Under the pieces are notes generated by a model. That model had not been told where the DNA came from. It saw nothing but the letters and a program-made list of their open reading frames with translations, and did not search any database. Source: Enterobacter cancerogenus (GTDB taxonomy: Bacteria; Pseudomonadota; Gammaproteobacteria; Enterobacterales; Enterobacteriaceae). From it: 64,000 nucleotides of DNA. The stretch is from assembly GCF_019047785.1 (NCBI RefSeq), contig NZ_CP077290.1, positions 4,278,001-4,342,000 on the forward strand, given 5' to 3'. Shown in pieces: positions 22,811-32,270 of the stretch; positions within the stretch are counted from its first letter, which is position 1; each line of letters opens with the position of its first letter. Position numbers and translations under genes: made by a program.

Positions 22811-24883
22811 TTATTGATGATTACTGGCTTTCTTTAAATCGCTTTCAAATTCTGATTCGAATAAATAAACCTTTTCAGGCTCGTTGTGATTCCGTTGCGG
22901 GGCAAACATCGTAACGTCAATTTCAGGCCGTTGTTCCAGTGCAGGCCGCAGTTCTTCCTGCTTGCGACGCACCTTGTCTTCCAGGTTCTTGACGCTGCGT
23001 TTAACGCGCTTCTCTTTAAGCTGCTCGATACGGGCTTTCGGGAAGGCATCGACTTTGTTGCCGTTCCAGATGGCATCACATATCCAGGAGCCGTCCATAC
23101 GCCGCACGATAACGCTGTGGGGGTCATGAATATCAAAACAGACACGTACCTCTTCGCCTTCGACACTGGCCAGTTCGGTGCTGAAATAGATATTTTTAAA
23201 CAGCTTAATTTCGCCGCGTCGCGCTATACAAATCTGCTCAGGTCTGAACATTTCATGCAGTTCAGAATTGGTCAGGAACTGAATTTCTTCCTGCTCCTGC
23301 TTAATAACGTGATTACGGTAGGCCAGCGGAGACCAGTGCTGCCCGTTGCTACGCTCCGGCAGGCTGCTGTGGGGGCGATTATTATGCCGCTCAATCTGGC
23401 GCTCAATCTCTGCGACCAGCTGCTCCATCGTCGGCACCTTGCGCATGGCAGAGGCCTGTACTTCATTCAGGGGCTTACCTTTCTCCAGCGCATTGACCGC
23501 TGAATCCATCGCCTTGCGGTACTTACGTTGCGCTTCCCGGTCACCAGATTTACCCACCCAGGAGCCAAAGGCCATCGCGGCACGCTTCGGTATTTCCTGG
23601 TTAAGACGTTCGATAATACCGCGCCCCTGTGGATTTCCCGGAATACCGGTGGGGTGCTCAATACCGAGGCGGGAGAAAATACCGGTAATATCGGCATCAA
23701 ATACGGCGTTTTTCTCACCGCCACCATTATCGGAGTAATACATCAGCGGTACGCCGTAGCGTGATACTGCGTTACGGATGGCATCGCCTACGGCGACCTG
23801 GCTCTCGGACATGGCCAGACTCCAGCCGACCACCACGCGGGTGCGGGCGTCGATTACCAGCGTAATCTCAGGCCGGAACGGCTTGCCCGTCTCAGGGTTA
23901 ATCACTTCCATCTTCATGCCGTGGCCATCGCCGACCCATACGCCATTAACCGGGATAACAGACCAGTCGCGGCGCACGAACGGCAGATACTTCTTGTAAT
24001 CGGAGCCGGTTGCACGTCCGCGCTCGCGCTCGGCTACGGGCAGCTTGTCCAGTGCATAGCGTACTGTATCGACCTTCGGTAGCATGGATAACATGATCTC
24101 GTTGTCTCCGTACTGTTCAACCCACCACTTTGCAAACTTCTCGTATGCCATCATAACGGTGGGTTTATTGGTATCGCGCCAGAAGCGCATGAAGTCCGGC
24201 ATCCATGAATACTGGAATACCTCTTTTTTGCTGACCTTACCAGGTGCCAGCAGCACCATGCGTTCACCCACCGTATCCGCAGCCATCCAGGCTGAGAGCC
24301 AGCGCTGAAGCGTGGGCACGCTAACGCCGGTGCGGGTGGCACCCTTGCGGGCATTGGCGATATCTGCGGCCCGCTGCACATAATCTGGCAGCGTCCCGGC
24401 GACAGAAGCGTCGGCAATAAACTCGACCGCCTGTTTGCGCTTCATGTTGAGGCCGCCATTTTCACTGCTGTCCATCAGGCGTAACACCTCCTGAACCAGC
24501 ACCATCCTCGCATCACCGACTGCTTTCTGGCTGTCGGTCAGCTCGCGCAGCTTCTTCTCCTGCAGGGCCGGGCATTTACGGTACAGCGCCAGCTCGCGCT
24601 GCACTTTCTCGCCACCGGCTCCCGCGACCAGCTCGCCTCTGGCGGTCGCTTTGACCGGAAGGGAAGCAGACTGCGCCAGCAACTGTCGCGCTAAACGGGC
24701 CTGAACAGCTTCGCGGGCAGCGTCCGGCAGACAATCAACGTTATACTCGTAGGCCTTCGTACCCTGGCGGCGGCGCATCATTTCCGGCAAACCAGCAGCA
24801 CACTTATTCAGGGTGTACCGCACTCCCTGAACCGTACCAGGCAACCCCGGCAGGCCAATTAACTCATTCACCGTAACGAACAT
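22811..24883 (-). CDS. MuA-like DDE transposase
   Basis: A 690-residue protein. The N-terminal winged-helix part (VNELIGLPGLPGTVQGVRYT) binds operator/enhancer DNA in the Mu family. The catalytic core has Asp about 319 (WVGDGHGM), Asp about 385 (YYSDNGGGE) and Glu about 425 (GRGIIERLNQ). The C-terminal part is basic and would contact MuB. It cuts and joins phage ends during integration and replicative transposition. The full-length frame suggests function. Confidence 0.95.
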   Translation of the reverse strand: MFVTVNELIGLPGLPGTVQGVRYTLNKCAAGLPEMMRRRQGTKAYEYNVDCLPDAAREAVQARLARQLLAQSASLPVKATARGELVAGAGGEKVQRELALYRKCPALQEKKLRELTDSQKAVGDARMVLVQEVLRLMDSSENGGLNMKRKQAVEFIADASVAGTLPDYVQRAADIANARKGATRTGVSVPTLQRWLSAWMAADTVGERMVLLAPGKVSKKEVFQYSWMPDFMRFWRDTNKPTVMMAYEKFAKWWVEQYGDNEIMLSMLPKVDTVRYALDKLPVAERERGRATGSDYKKYLPFVRRDWSVIPVNGVWVGDGHGMKMEVINPETGKPFRPEITLVIDARTRVVVGWSLAMSESQVAVGDAIRNAVSRYGVPLMYYSDNGGGEKNAVFDADITGIFSRLGIEHPTGIPGNPQGRGIIERLNQEIPKRAAMAFGSWVGKSGDREAQRKYRKAMDSAVNALEKGKPLNEVQASAMRKVPTMEQLVAEIERQIERHNNRPHSSLPERSNGQHWSPLAYRNHVIKQEQEEIQFLTNSELHEMFRPEQICIARRGEIKLFKNIYFSTELASVEGEEVRVCFDIHDPHSVIVRRMDGSWICDAIWNGNKVDAFPKARIEQLKEKRVKRSVKNLEDKVRRKQEELRPALEQRPEIDVTMFAPQRNHNEPEKVYLFESEFESDLKKASNHQ

Positions 24884-24884
24884 A

Positions 24885-25124
24885 TCAGGACGCCTTACGC
24901 ATCATGTAACGACTGGGCCAGATACAGGCCGGTTCTATATTTAGAGCGCTCGCAATAATTCGCTCACCTTTTGGGTAAGAGCGATTAAGCGCATTTTTAA
25001 GCGTGTCGGGCTTAAGACCTGCACGAACAGACAGCTCGCGCATGGTAGTGCCTTGTTTGTGGATCGCAGCCACAATGTCCAGACGGTGCCAGTCGGCACT
25101 GGATACTTCTTTTCTTTCCATCAT
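24885..25124 (-). CDS. Ner-like DNA-binding protein
   Basis: A 79-residue protein with the Ner pattern: DWHRLDIVAAIHKQGTTMRELSVRAGLKPDTLKNALNRSYPKGERIIA. Ner represses the early and repressor promoters to favour the lytic cycle. It is the first early gene, one base before MuA. Two ATG codons (25124, 25121) are possible; AGGG lies about eight bases before the first. Confidence 0.93.
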   Translation of the reverse strand: MMERKEVSSADWHRLDIVAAIHKQGTTMRELSVRAGLKPDTLKNALNRSYPKGERIIASALNIEPACIWPSRYMMRKAS

Positions 25125-25151
25125 TCGATTACCCTACAAAGTTAACCGCGC

Positions 25152-25213
25152 GGATAAGCCCTGCGGGTTATCCGTCTGGATAAGAGTATTGATCCATATG
25201 TAGCCCATGTAAA
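25152..25213 (-). promoter_or_regulatory. Putative early promoter with GGATAA operator repeats
   Basis: On the minus strand TTTACA (25213-25208), 17 bases, then AATACT (25190-25185) form a good promoter toward ner. Just downstream lie GGATAA at 25152-25157 and 25178-25183 and its reverse TTATCC at 25168-25173. These repeats fit an operator for the phage repressor or Ner. The promoter of the repressor itself was not clear. Confidence 0.55.
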
Positions 25214-25305
25214 GCAAAATTAGCTCTTTCTTTTGTATTTATAGATAGCAAAGGCGTTGCGACGCTAAAGGACAATACATTTCAACAACTTATGTGGTAA
25301 AGAAA

Positions 25306-25854
25306 ATGAGTAAGCAAAAAGAAAACAAATTTGCTATTGAGGGTGAGGGAAAAGAAAGTTTTCGCCAGCGCCTTGAAAGCCTGATTGGAAACAGAAGTGT
25401 AAGAAGCGCGGCACAAGCCTGGAACCTTCCCCCATCGACAATTAATAACTACCTACATAAGGGAACTGAACCCGCACTCAAAGTCGCCTTGGCGATAGCT
25501 AAAGCTGAGAGAGTAAGTCTGGAGTGGTTAGCAACTGGACTAGATAAAGTTGACTGGGCTACAAATAGCACGGTAGATGTGAGTGATCCTCTCAAATTTA
25601 CATGGCAAATGATCTATGAATCACTTAGTAAAGAAGATGCCGAAGCCTTGATTAGGCTGATCCACAAGGACGGGGCCAGAGGCATTCTGTCCTCGGCTGG
25701 AACTGGCGAGGACATCGATACCACCTTGCTTCTTTTGCCTAAAGAGGAAAAGGAACGCCTATTAGCATTGCATGAGGCTAAAAAAGGGGCATCTGAAGGT
25801 AGTGAAGTGAGCAGCACGGATAGCCTAGCTCAGGAAGCTAAGCGAGCAGGTTAG
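25306..25854 (+). CDS. Phage repressor (Mu c-like position)
   Basis: Start ATG 25306 gives 182 residues; a GTG at 25294 would add four. Helix-turn-helix at about 32-52 (VRSAAQAWNLPPSTINNYLHK), then ALKVALAIAKAERVSLEWLATG. It is divergent from ner and closest to the phage end, as in Mu. It would keep the prophage silent by binding the operator between the genes. The polar C-terminus may be a target for proteolysis, as known for Mu repressor. Confidence 0.85.
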   Translation: MSKQKENKFAIEGEGKESFRQRLESLIGNRSVRSAAQAWNLPPSTINNYLHKGTEPALKVALAIAKAERVSLEWLATGLDKVDWATNSTVDVSDPLKFTWQMIYESLSKEDAEALIRLIHKDGARGILSSAGTGEDIDTTLLLLPKEEKERLLALHEAKKGASEGSEVSSTDSLAQEAKRAG

Positions 25855-26004
25855 ATCAGGAAAGTGTAGGCAGCTACTTGTTGTCAGATGTAATGCAAAT
25901 TTTTTATGAGGTTATTGAGTTCGGCCAACTTTCTTAGCCGCCTGCTCAAACGGAAAGCAAAAACGATTTAAACGCTATTCAAACTCACTCAAGTAACAAT
26001 CATT

Positions 26005-26139
26005 CGAGTATCAAATACCGTTCAAAAAAATCAGTTTTCAGTCATTTTTTCGCAGCGAGTATCAAACCCCAGATTTCGACCAATGCCGCGCCAGTCAAAG
26101 GTTGTCGGCTTGCTTGAGGTATGTCCGAGTAGTATCAAA
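26005..26139. repeat. Three repeated sites at the prophage left end (putative transposase sites)
   Basis: AGTATCAAA occurs at 26131-26139, 26058-26066 and 26007-26015, all in the same direction; the last two share CGAGTATCAAA, and the first has CGAGT directly before its core. This resembles the L1-L2-L3 transposase site set of Mu, with spacings of 73 and 51 bases. The gene-free stretch 25855-26157 otherwise shows nothing I recognise. Confidence 0.65.
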
Positions 26140-26841
26140 ATGATTTCTCCCCCACACATGACGCCGAAGGCCTGGCAGCAGGCCGCGCGGGCGCAGCGCC
26201 TGCGTACTGCGCTTGCTCAGGGCGAGAGCATTACCGATGCCGTACTGACCGCCGGTTTTCCGGACAGCAGCAGCTATTACCGCAAAGCCGATGGCGCACT
26301 GGGAATGACGGCAAAACAGTATCGCAGGGGGGATATCGCGGTGCGCTATACCCTCGTTGACTGTTCCCTGGGCCGCTGTCTGGTGGCGGAAAGCGAACGC
26401 GGGATCTGCGCGATACTGCTGGGGGATAATGACGCGGCACTTGAAGCGGAGCTGCGAACGCTGTTTCCCAACGCGGCGCGCGAGCCTATGCAGGGCGAGT
26501 TTGCCCAGCGCATTCATCAGGTTATCGCCAGTATCGACAGCCACAGGATACCGCTGACGCTGCCGCTGGATATTCGCGGCACGGCCTTCCAGCAGCAGGT
26601 CTGGCAGGCGTTACGCGCCATTCCGGCCGGTGAAACGCTAAGCTATCAGCAGGTGGCGAAGGCCATTGGCAAACCCAATGCCGTGCGTGCCGTGGCGGGA
26701 GCCTGCGCGGCGAATACGCTGGCGATTGTTATTCCTTGTCACCGCGTGGTGCGTAACGACGGGGCGCTGTCGGGCTATCGCTGGGGAACCGCCCGCAAGA
26801 CGCTATTATTACAACGTGAGGCAAAAAAGCAGGAGGGCTAA
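26083..26841 (+). pseudogene. ada: 5'-truncated ada, fused to the prophage end
   Basis: Host-derived sequence starts at ATG 26158 (MTPKAWQQAARAQRLR), matching E. coli Ada from about residue 126 onward. The open frame extends into phage DNA to ATG 26083. The second AraC-type helix-turn-helix (FPDSSSYYRKADGALGMTAKQ) and the methyltransferase domain with active-site PCHR (VIPCHRVV) are intact. Missing are the zinc/phosphotriester sensor with Cys38 and the first DNA-binding half. The fragment could still repair O6-methylguanine if expressed but cannot sense damage as Ada does. TAATG overlap with alkB. Confidence 0.92.
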
Positions 26842-27491
26842 TGCTCGATCTTTTTGCGGAGGCTGAACCCTGGCAGGAGCCGCTGGCTCCCGGGGCGGTG
26901 ATCCTGAGACGCTTTGCGCTTACGCGCGCGAAGGCGCTGCTCGACGGGATCAACGACGTAGCGGCCATCTCGCCGTTTCGCCACATGGTGACGCCCGGCG
27001 GCTACACCATGTCTGTCGCGATGACCAACTGCGGGCCGCTGGGCTGGGCAACCAATGCCCGCGGCTATTTATACGCCCCGAAAGACCCGGTCACCGGCCA
27101 CCCCTGGCCGCCCGTGCCTGCGGTTTTTGAGGCTCTGTGCCACGAGGCAGCCATCGAAGCGGGGTATCCCGAATTTCAGCCCGACGCCTGTCTGATAAAC
27201 CGCTACGCCGTTGGAGCGAAGCTGTCGTTGCACCAGGATAAGGATGAACCGGACCTGCGCGCACCCATTGTTTCCGTCTCCTTAGGTCTGCCTGCCGTGT
27301 TTCAGTTTGGCGGGTTAAAACGCAGCGATCCCCTGAAACGCCTGATGCTGGAGCATGGCGACGTGGTGGTCTGGGGCCGGGAATCCCGCCTGTATTACCA
27401 CGGTATCCAGCCTCTTAAGCCTGGCGTTCATCCTATGACGGGGGAATACCGTTATAACCTGACCTTCCGGCAGGCAGCGTACAGCGAATAA
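26841..27491 (+). CDS. alkB: Alkylated DNA repair dioxygenase AlkB
   Basis: A 216-residue Fe(II)/2-oxoglutarate dioxygenase. Iron ligands are in LHQDKDEPD (HxD) and the late His in YYHGIQPL; 2-oxoglutarate-binding Arg are in MTGEYRYNLTFRQ. It removes 1-methyladenine and 3-methylcytosine. It is coupled to ada by a one-base overlap, so its normal promoter in front of ada now lies beyond the prophage. Expression may depend on phage-end or internal promoters. Confidence 0.97.
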   Translation: MLDLFAEAEPWQEPLAPGAVILRRFALTRAKALLDGINDVAAISPFRHMVTPGGYTMSVAMTNCGPLGWATNARGYLYAPKDPVTGHPWPPVPAVFEALCHEAAIEAGYPEFQPDACLINRYAVGAKLSLHQDKDEPDLRAPIVSVSLGLPAVFQFGGLKRSDPLKRLMLEHGDVVVWGRESRLYYHGIQPLKPGVHPMTGEYRYNLTFRQAAYSE

Positions 27492-27567
27492 AAATAAGAA
27501 TTATTCTTGATGTAGGCGCAAGGCAGTTTACACTGCTGGCTGTTTTTTATTGTCCGGATTGCTCTGC

Positions 27568-29211
27568 ATGCAACTACTTCTTCTTGTCTGGCGTCAGTAT
27601 CGCTGGCCTTTTATTGCGGTAATGGCCCTAAGCCTTGCCAGCGCCGCGTTGGGGATTGGCCTGATTGCTTTCATCAACGTGCGTTTGATTGAAATGGTCG
27701 ACACTTCACTCTCCGTTTTGCCAGAATTCCTGGGATTACTGCTGCTACTGATGGCGGTGACGCTTGGCTCACAGCTGGCCCTGACCGCGCTTGGCCACCA
27801 TTTCGTTTTCCGTCTGCGAAGCGAATTTATCAAACGGATCATGGATACCCACGTTGAGCGCATTGAGCAGCTTGGCAGCGCCTCTCTGCTGGCAGGGCTG
27901 ACCAGCGACGTACGTGCCATCACCATTGCGTTTGTGCGTCTGCCGGAACTGGTGCAGGGGATCATTCTGACCTTTGGCTCGGCGGCCTATCTGGCCTGGC
28001 TTTCCACCAAAATGCTGGCCGTGACCGCGCTGTGGATCGTCATTACCATCTGGGGCGGCTTCCTGCTGGTATCGCGCGTCTATAAACACATGGCGGTGCT
28101 GCGCGAAACCGAAGATAAGCTCTATAACGATTATCAGACGGTACTGGAAGGGCGCAAGGAGCTGACGCTGAACCGCGAGCGTGCCGAGCATATCTTTAAC
28201 CACCTGTATACGCCCGATGCGCGCGAATACCGGCACCATATCATCCGGGCCGATACCTTCCATCTTAGCGCGGTGAACTGGTCGAACATTATGATGCTGG
28301 GGGCGATTGGCCTGGTGTTCTGGATGGCAAATAGCCTGGGCTGGGCCGATACCAACGTGGCGGCGACTTACTCGCTGACGCTGCTGTTCCTGCGCACGCC
28401 GCTGCTTTCCGCTGTCGGCGCGCTGCCCACGCTGCTGAGTGCTCAGGTGGCGTTTAACAAACTTAAAAAATTCGACCTCGCGCCGTTCAAAGCCGAGTTC
28501 CCGCGCCCGCAGGCCTTCCCGCACTGGCAAACGCTGGAACTGCGCGACGTCACCTTCCGCTATCAGGACAACGCGTTTTCCGTCGGGCCGGTAAACCTGA
28601 CGATTCACCGCGGCGAGCTGCTGTTCCTGATTGGCGGCAACGGCAGCGGAAAATCGACGCTGGCGATGCTGCTGACCGGGCTGTACCAGCCGCAGTCGGG
28701 CGAAATTTTGCTTGATGGCAAAGCGCTGAACGCAGAAAAGCCGGAGGATTACCGCAAACTCTTCTCGGCGGTATTCACCGACGTCTGGCTGTTCGACCAC
28801 CTGCTGGGGCCGGAAGGGCAGCAGGCGGACCCTGCGCTGGTGGACAAATGGCTTGCGCACCTGCAAATGTCGCACAAGCTGGAATTGCAGGACGGCAAGA
28901 TCCTCAACCTGAAGCTCTCCAAGGGGCAGAAAAAGCGCGTGGCGCTGCTGCTGGCGCTGGCTGAAGAGCGCGACATTATCCTGCTGGACGAGTGGGCAGC
29001 CGATCAGGACCCGCACTTCCGCCGTGAGTTTTATCAGGTGCTTCTGCCGCTGATGCAGGAGATGGGCAAGACCATTTTTGCCATCAGCCATGACGATCAC
29101 TACTTTATCCATGCCGATCGTCTGCTGGAGATGCGCGACGGGAAGCTCAGCGAGCTGACCGGCGAAGAGCGCGACGCGGCTTCGCGTGATGCGGTGGCCC
29201 GTACGGCCTGA
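27568..29211 (+). CDS. yojI: ABC transporter YojI (microcin J25 efflux type)
   Basis: Start ATG 27568 ([15 protein letters not shown]) gives 547 residues, as in E. coli. Six membrane helices form the N-terminal half; the ATPase has Walker [10 protein letters not shown], signature LSKGQKKR and Walker [12 protein letters not shown]. In E. coli it exports microcin J25 together with TolC. An AT-rich palindrome (AAGAATTATTCTT) lies in the gap upstream. Confidence 0.96.
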   Translation: MQLLLLVWRQYRWPFIAVMALSLASAALGIGLIAFINVRLIEMVDTSLSVLPEFLGLLLLLMAVTLGSQLALTALGHHFVFRLRSEFIKRIMDTHVERIEQLGSASLLAGLTSDVRAITIAFVRLPELVQGIILTFGSAAYLAWLSTKMLAVTALWIVITIWGGFLLVSRVYKHMAVLRETEDKLYNDYQTVLEGRKELTLNRERAEHIFNHLYTPDAREYRHHIIRADTFHLSAVNWSNIMMLGAIGLVFWMANSLGWADTNVAATYSLTLLFLRTPLLSAVGALPTLLSAQVAFNKLKKFDLAPFKAEFPRPQAFPHWQTLELRDVTFRYQDNAFSVGPVNLTIHRGELLFLIGGNGSGKSTLAMLLTGLYQPQSGEILLDGKALNAEKPEDYRKLFSAVFTDVWLFDHLLGPEGQQADPALVDKWLAHLQMSHKLELQDGKILNLKLSKGQKKRVALLLALAEERDIILLDEWAADQDPHFRREFYQVLLPLMQEMGKTIFAISHDDHYFIHADRLLEMRDGKLSELTGEERDAASRDAVARTA

Positions 29212-29221
29212 GTGCGATAGT

Positions 29222-29249
29222 GCCGGGCGGTGGCTTCGCCTCACCCGGC
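29222..29249. repeat. REP-like palindrome after yojI
   Basis: GCCGGG (29222-29227) and CCCGGC (29244-29249) enclose a GC-rich loop with the GTGGCTTCGCCTCAC core common to enterobacterial repetitive palindromes. Similar units recur at 33928, 33979, 56262 and 56332 in this window. Confidence 0.65.
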
Positions 29250-29397
29250 ATGTTTACGCCCGTGCGAAGGTAGCAACGCCGTGCACGCTGTTTTGCACGA
29301 TATGCCGCTTTTTTCTCCATCCCGCCCCGTTGTTTATTCTTATTTACATATCCCCGCGCTATGCTTAATGCCATCTCATTTCATGGATTTATGATTG

Positions 29398-30834
29398 ATG
29401 TCGGTATTAAGCAAAAACAGCGCCAGGGTGCGCGATCAGGAACGTGCGCGTCTAATCTGGCTTCTCACGACCGATAAAGCGGTTACGTCTGCTTTACTGG
29501 GTAAACTGACCCTGGCTGAGCAATATGATGTCGGTACGTTATCCGACGATATTGCTGAGGTAGGAGCGCTGGTTGCTCACTTGCCCCCGCCCGACCTGGC
29601 GGACACCCTTGAAGCACTCCCTTCGGAAGAACGCCATGCCCTGTGGCGGCTGGTACAGGATCACGAGCGTGGCCAGGTCCTGCTTGAGGCGTCCGAAAAC
29701 GTCTGGGATGACCTCATCGATGAGATGAGCGACAAGGCTATTCTGGATGCCCTGCAAACGCTCGACATCGACGAGCAGATTTACCTGGTTCAGCACCTGC
29801 CGCGAAACCTGACCGGGCGACTGCTGGCGTCCCTGCCGGCGGAAGAGCGCGCGCGGGTGCGTCAGGTGATGCACTACGAAAAAAACAGCGTCGGCGCGAT
29901 CATGGAGTTTGGCGTCATCATGGTGCGCCCGGATGTGACCCTCGGGACGGTGCAGCGCTATCTGCGTCGCCTGGGCGACATGCCGGACAACACCGATAAG
30001 CTGTTTGTCACCTCACGGGATAAGACCCTGCTCGGCGAGCTGGAGCTGAAAACTATTCTGCTCAACAGCACCCAGCGGCGGGTGAGTGAGGTGATGGAGA
30101 ACGAACCGATGGTCTTCTCGCCGGAAGATGACGCGGAAAAAGCCGCGCGTACCTTCGAGCGTGACAACCTCGTGAGTGCGGCTGTGGTGGATTCAGTGGG
30201 CAAACTGATGGGGCGTCTCACCATCGACGAGATCGTCGATGTGGTTTACGAAGAGACCGATAACGATTTACGTGCCCTCGGGGGGATCAGCGCCGAAGAT
30301 GACGTTCACGCCTCCGTCGGCAAGGCTGTCAAAACGCGCTGGGCGTGGCTGGCCATCAACCTCTGTACCGCGTTCATCGCCTCGCGCGTGATTGACGGCT
30401 TTGAACATACCATTTCACAACTGGTGGCGCTGGCCTCGCTGATGCCCATTGTGGCAGGGATCGGCGGCAACACCGGTAATCAGACCATCACCATGATCGT
30501 CCGCGCGCTGGCGCTGGAAAACATTCAGCCCGGCAACTTCGCCTTTCTGATTTTCAGGGAGATGGGCGTGGCGCTGATCAACGGCCTGGTGTGGGGCGGG
30601 ATCATGGGGGGCATCACCTGGTGGCTGTACGATGATATGGCGCTCGGCGGGGTGATGATGCTGGCAATGGTGTTAAACCTGCTGGTGGCCTCAATGATGG
30701 GGGTCATTATTCCGCTGACGATGACTAAGCTCAAGCGCGACCCCGCAGTGGGGTCGAGCGTGATGATCACTGCCATTACCGATACCGGCGGTTTCTTTAT
30801 TTTTCTTGGGCTGGCGACGATTTTTCTTCTGTAA
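29398..30834 (+). CDS. mgtE: MgtE-type magnesium transporter
   Basis: 478 residues from ATG 29398; a TTG directly before it is less likely. Order: MgtE N-domain (helical, 40-140), two CBS motifs (about 140-270; VGAIMEFGVIMVRPDVTLG, VMENEPMVFSPEDDAEKAA), then five membrane helices with the signature PIVAGIGGNTGNQT. It is a Mg2+ channel gated by cytosolic Mg2+. It is not between yojI and mqo in K-12. Its 3' end overlaps the convergent SulP gene by 38 bases. Confidence 0.92.
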   Translation: MSVLSKNSARVRDQERARLIWLLTTDKAVTSALLGKLTLAEQYDVGTLSDDIAEVGALVAHLPPPDLADTLEALPSEERHALWRLVQDHERGQVLLEASENVWDDLIDEMSDKAILDALQTLDIDEQIYLVQHLPRNLTGRLLASLPAEERARVRQVMHYEKNSVGAIMEFGVIMVRPDVTLGTVQRYLRRLGDMPDNTDKLFVTSRDKTLLGELELKTILLNSTQRRVSEVMENEPMVFSPEDDAEKAARTFERDNLVSAAVVDSVGKLMGRLTIDEIVDVVYEETDNDLRALGGISAEDDVHASVGKAVKTRWAWLAINLCTAFIASRVIDGFEHTISQLVALASLMPIVAGIGGNTGNQTITMIVRALALENIQPGNFAFLIFREMGVALINGLVWGGIMGGITWWLYDDMALGGVMMLAMVLNLLVASMMGVIIPLTMTKLKRDPAVGSSVMITAITDTGGFFIFLGLATIFLL

Positions 30835-32029
30835 CCCGAGGCGTGCGCTTAAGTCGGGCGGGCAGGATAACCATCATCACAATCCCGCCCAGCACGCCAA
30901 TCGCCAGATTACCGGTGTAGACCGTTGCCGCCACGGTGACCAGCATCACGACCGTTTCGGCAATCGGGGCGTGTTTTAACGTCGCAGGCTGAATACTATG
31001 CCAGCTGAAGGTTTTAATGGCCACGATGGCCATGATCCCGGCCAGAACAGCCATCGGTATTTTCGCCATCACCTCGCTGAGCGCGGTGACCAGCACCAGC
31101 AGCACAATGCCCGCCGCAACGGTTGAAATGCGGCTGCGGCCTTTGCCCATCTCAACGTTGACGATGGTTTGTCCAATCATCGCACAGCCTGCAATACCGC
31201 CATACAGCCCGGCCATGATATTACCCACGCCCAGCCCGATGCTTTCCCGGCGCTTGCTTGACGGGGTGACGGTCAGCTCATCCACCAGCTTCGCCGTCAG
31301 CAGCGACTCCAGCAGACCGACAAAGGCAATACTCAGTGCGCACGGCCAGATGATGGACAGCGTGTGCAGATTCAGCGGAACAAGCAGCTGCGTCAGCCCC
31401 GGCAAGCCGCCACTCATAGAGCCTTCATCGCCGACGGTGGGCAGGATCTGTCCGCTGGTGACGGTGAAAAGGGTTAACACCACGATGGCGATCAGCGGCG
31501 AGGGGACGCTTTTGATGTAGCGCGGAACCCATAGCACAATCAGCAGCGTCAGGACAAACAGGCCGACGATCAGCGGGCTTTTGCTCCAGAAGTGCGGAAC
31601 CTGGGCGAAGAAAATCAAAATGCCGAGGGCGTTTACAAACCCGGTCATCACCGACTGGGGGATAAAGCGCATTAACCGCGCCATGCCCAGCACGCCAAAC
31701 AGGATCTGGATAGCCCCGGCCATCAGGACCGCAGGCAGGATGTACTGCACGCCGTGCTGATGCACCATCGGACCAATCACCAGCGCAACGGAGCCTGCGG
31801 CAGCCGTCACCATGGCCGGGCGACCACCGAGCACGGACAGGGCCAGACAGAGAACCACGGAGGCGACCAGGCTCACTTTCGGGTCTACGCCCGCGACGAC
31901 AGAAAACGAGATGACCTCGGGGATCAACGCCAGCGCGGTAATAACGCCCGCCAGCGTTTCGCGCATCAGACTCGATGGCGATCGAAGTACGTTAGCAACG
32001 TGATGTTCTTGGGAGATGGGTAATGACAT
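30797..32029 (-). CDS. SulP-family anion transporter without STAS domain
   Basis: Start ATG 32029 (MSLPISQEHHVANVLRSP) gives 410 residues. About 11 hydrophobic segments with SulP features such as LIPEVISFSVVAGVDPKVSL and GLYGGIAGCAMIGQT. The C-terminus ends soon after the membrane part, so the STAS domain usual in SulP proteins is absent. Likely an anion (sulfate, bicarbonate or dicarboxylate) carrier; substrate unknown. No strong ribosome site. Confidence 0.85.
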   Translation of the reverse strand: MSLPISQEHHVANVLRSPSSLMRETLAGVITALALIPEVISFSVVAGVDPKVSLVASVVLCLALSVLGGRPAMVTAAAGSVALVIGPMVHQHGVQYILPAVLMAGAIQILFGVLGMARLMRFIPQSVMTGFVNALGILIFFAQVPHFWSKSPLIVGLFVLTLLIVLWVPRYIKSVPSPLIAIVVLTLFTVTSGQILPTVGDEGSMSGGLPGLTQLLVPLNLHTLSIIWPCALSIAFVGLLESLLTAKLVDELTVTPSSKRRESIGLGVGNIMAGLYGGIAGCAMIGQTIVNVEMGKGRSRISTVAAGIVLLVLVTALSEVMAKIPMAVLAGIMAIVAIKTFSWHSIQPATLKHAPIAETVVMLVTVAATVYTGNLAIGVLGGIVMMVILPARLKRTPRVTEEKSSPAQEK

Positions 32030-32270
32030 AACAATTCGCAGGTTAGGGCAGGCTTCCGTGCGCGCGATCACAAAGTGCAGCATAGTAGCCATAAAAAGCG
32101 GCCATTGCCAGCGGCACGCGCAATCCCCTACAAACAATCCATCATTAAATTTCACAATTACAATAATTTCGTAACCTTTAAACAATATTTAAAAGTTGCT
32201 ACCGTTCCCGCGCAGCTGTTTCACCTGCAATTTTCCACGCATCACGTACTATTCAACGAAGGCATAAATT

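Larger units (their letters stand above)
1..26157 (-). mobile_element. Mu-like transposable prophage, partial
   Basis: The block has Mu order on the minus strand: repressor, Ner, MuA, MuB, early genes, Mor-type activator, lysis, terminase, portal, MuF, gpG, protease, capsid, sheath, tube, tape measure. Its left end lies inside ada at about 26154-26158: host homology starts at the ATG at 26158, and the phage strand can be read as starting TGTG there, as Mu-type elements start with TG. The other end lies beyond base 1, so the short target duplication expected of Mu-type insertion cannot be checked. Structural genes look intact over the part seen, so it may be an active prophage. Confidence 0.95.

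Noticed and set aside
27769..29244. 491-codon open frame antisense to yojI
   Set aside because: It lies entirely opposite a well conserved ABC transporter; high-GC codon use keeps such frames open. His/Gln/Arg-rich composition is typical of a shadow frame.
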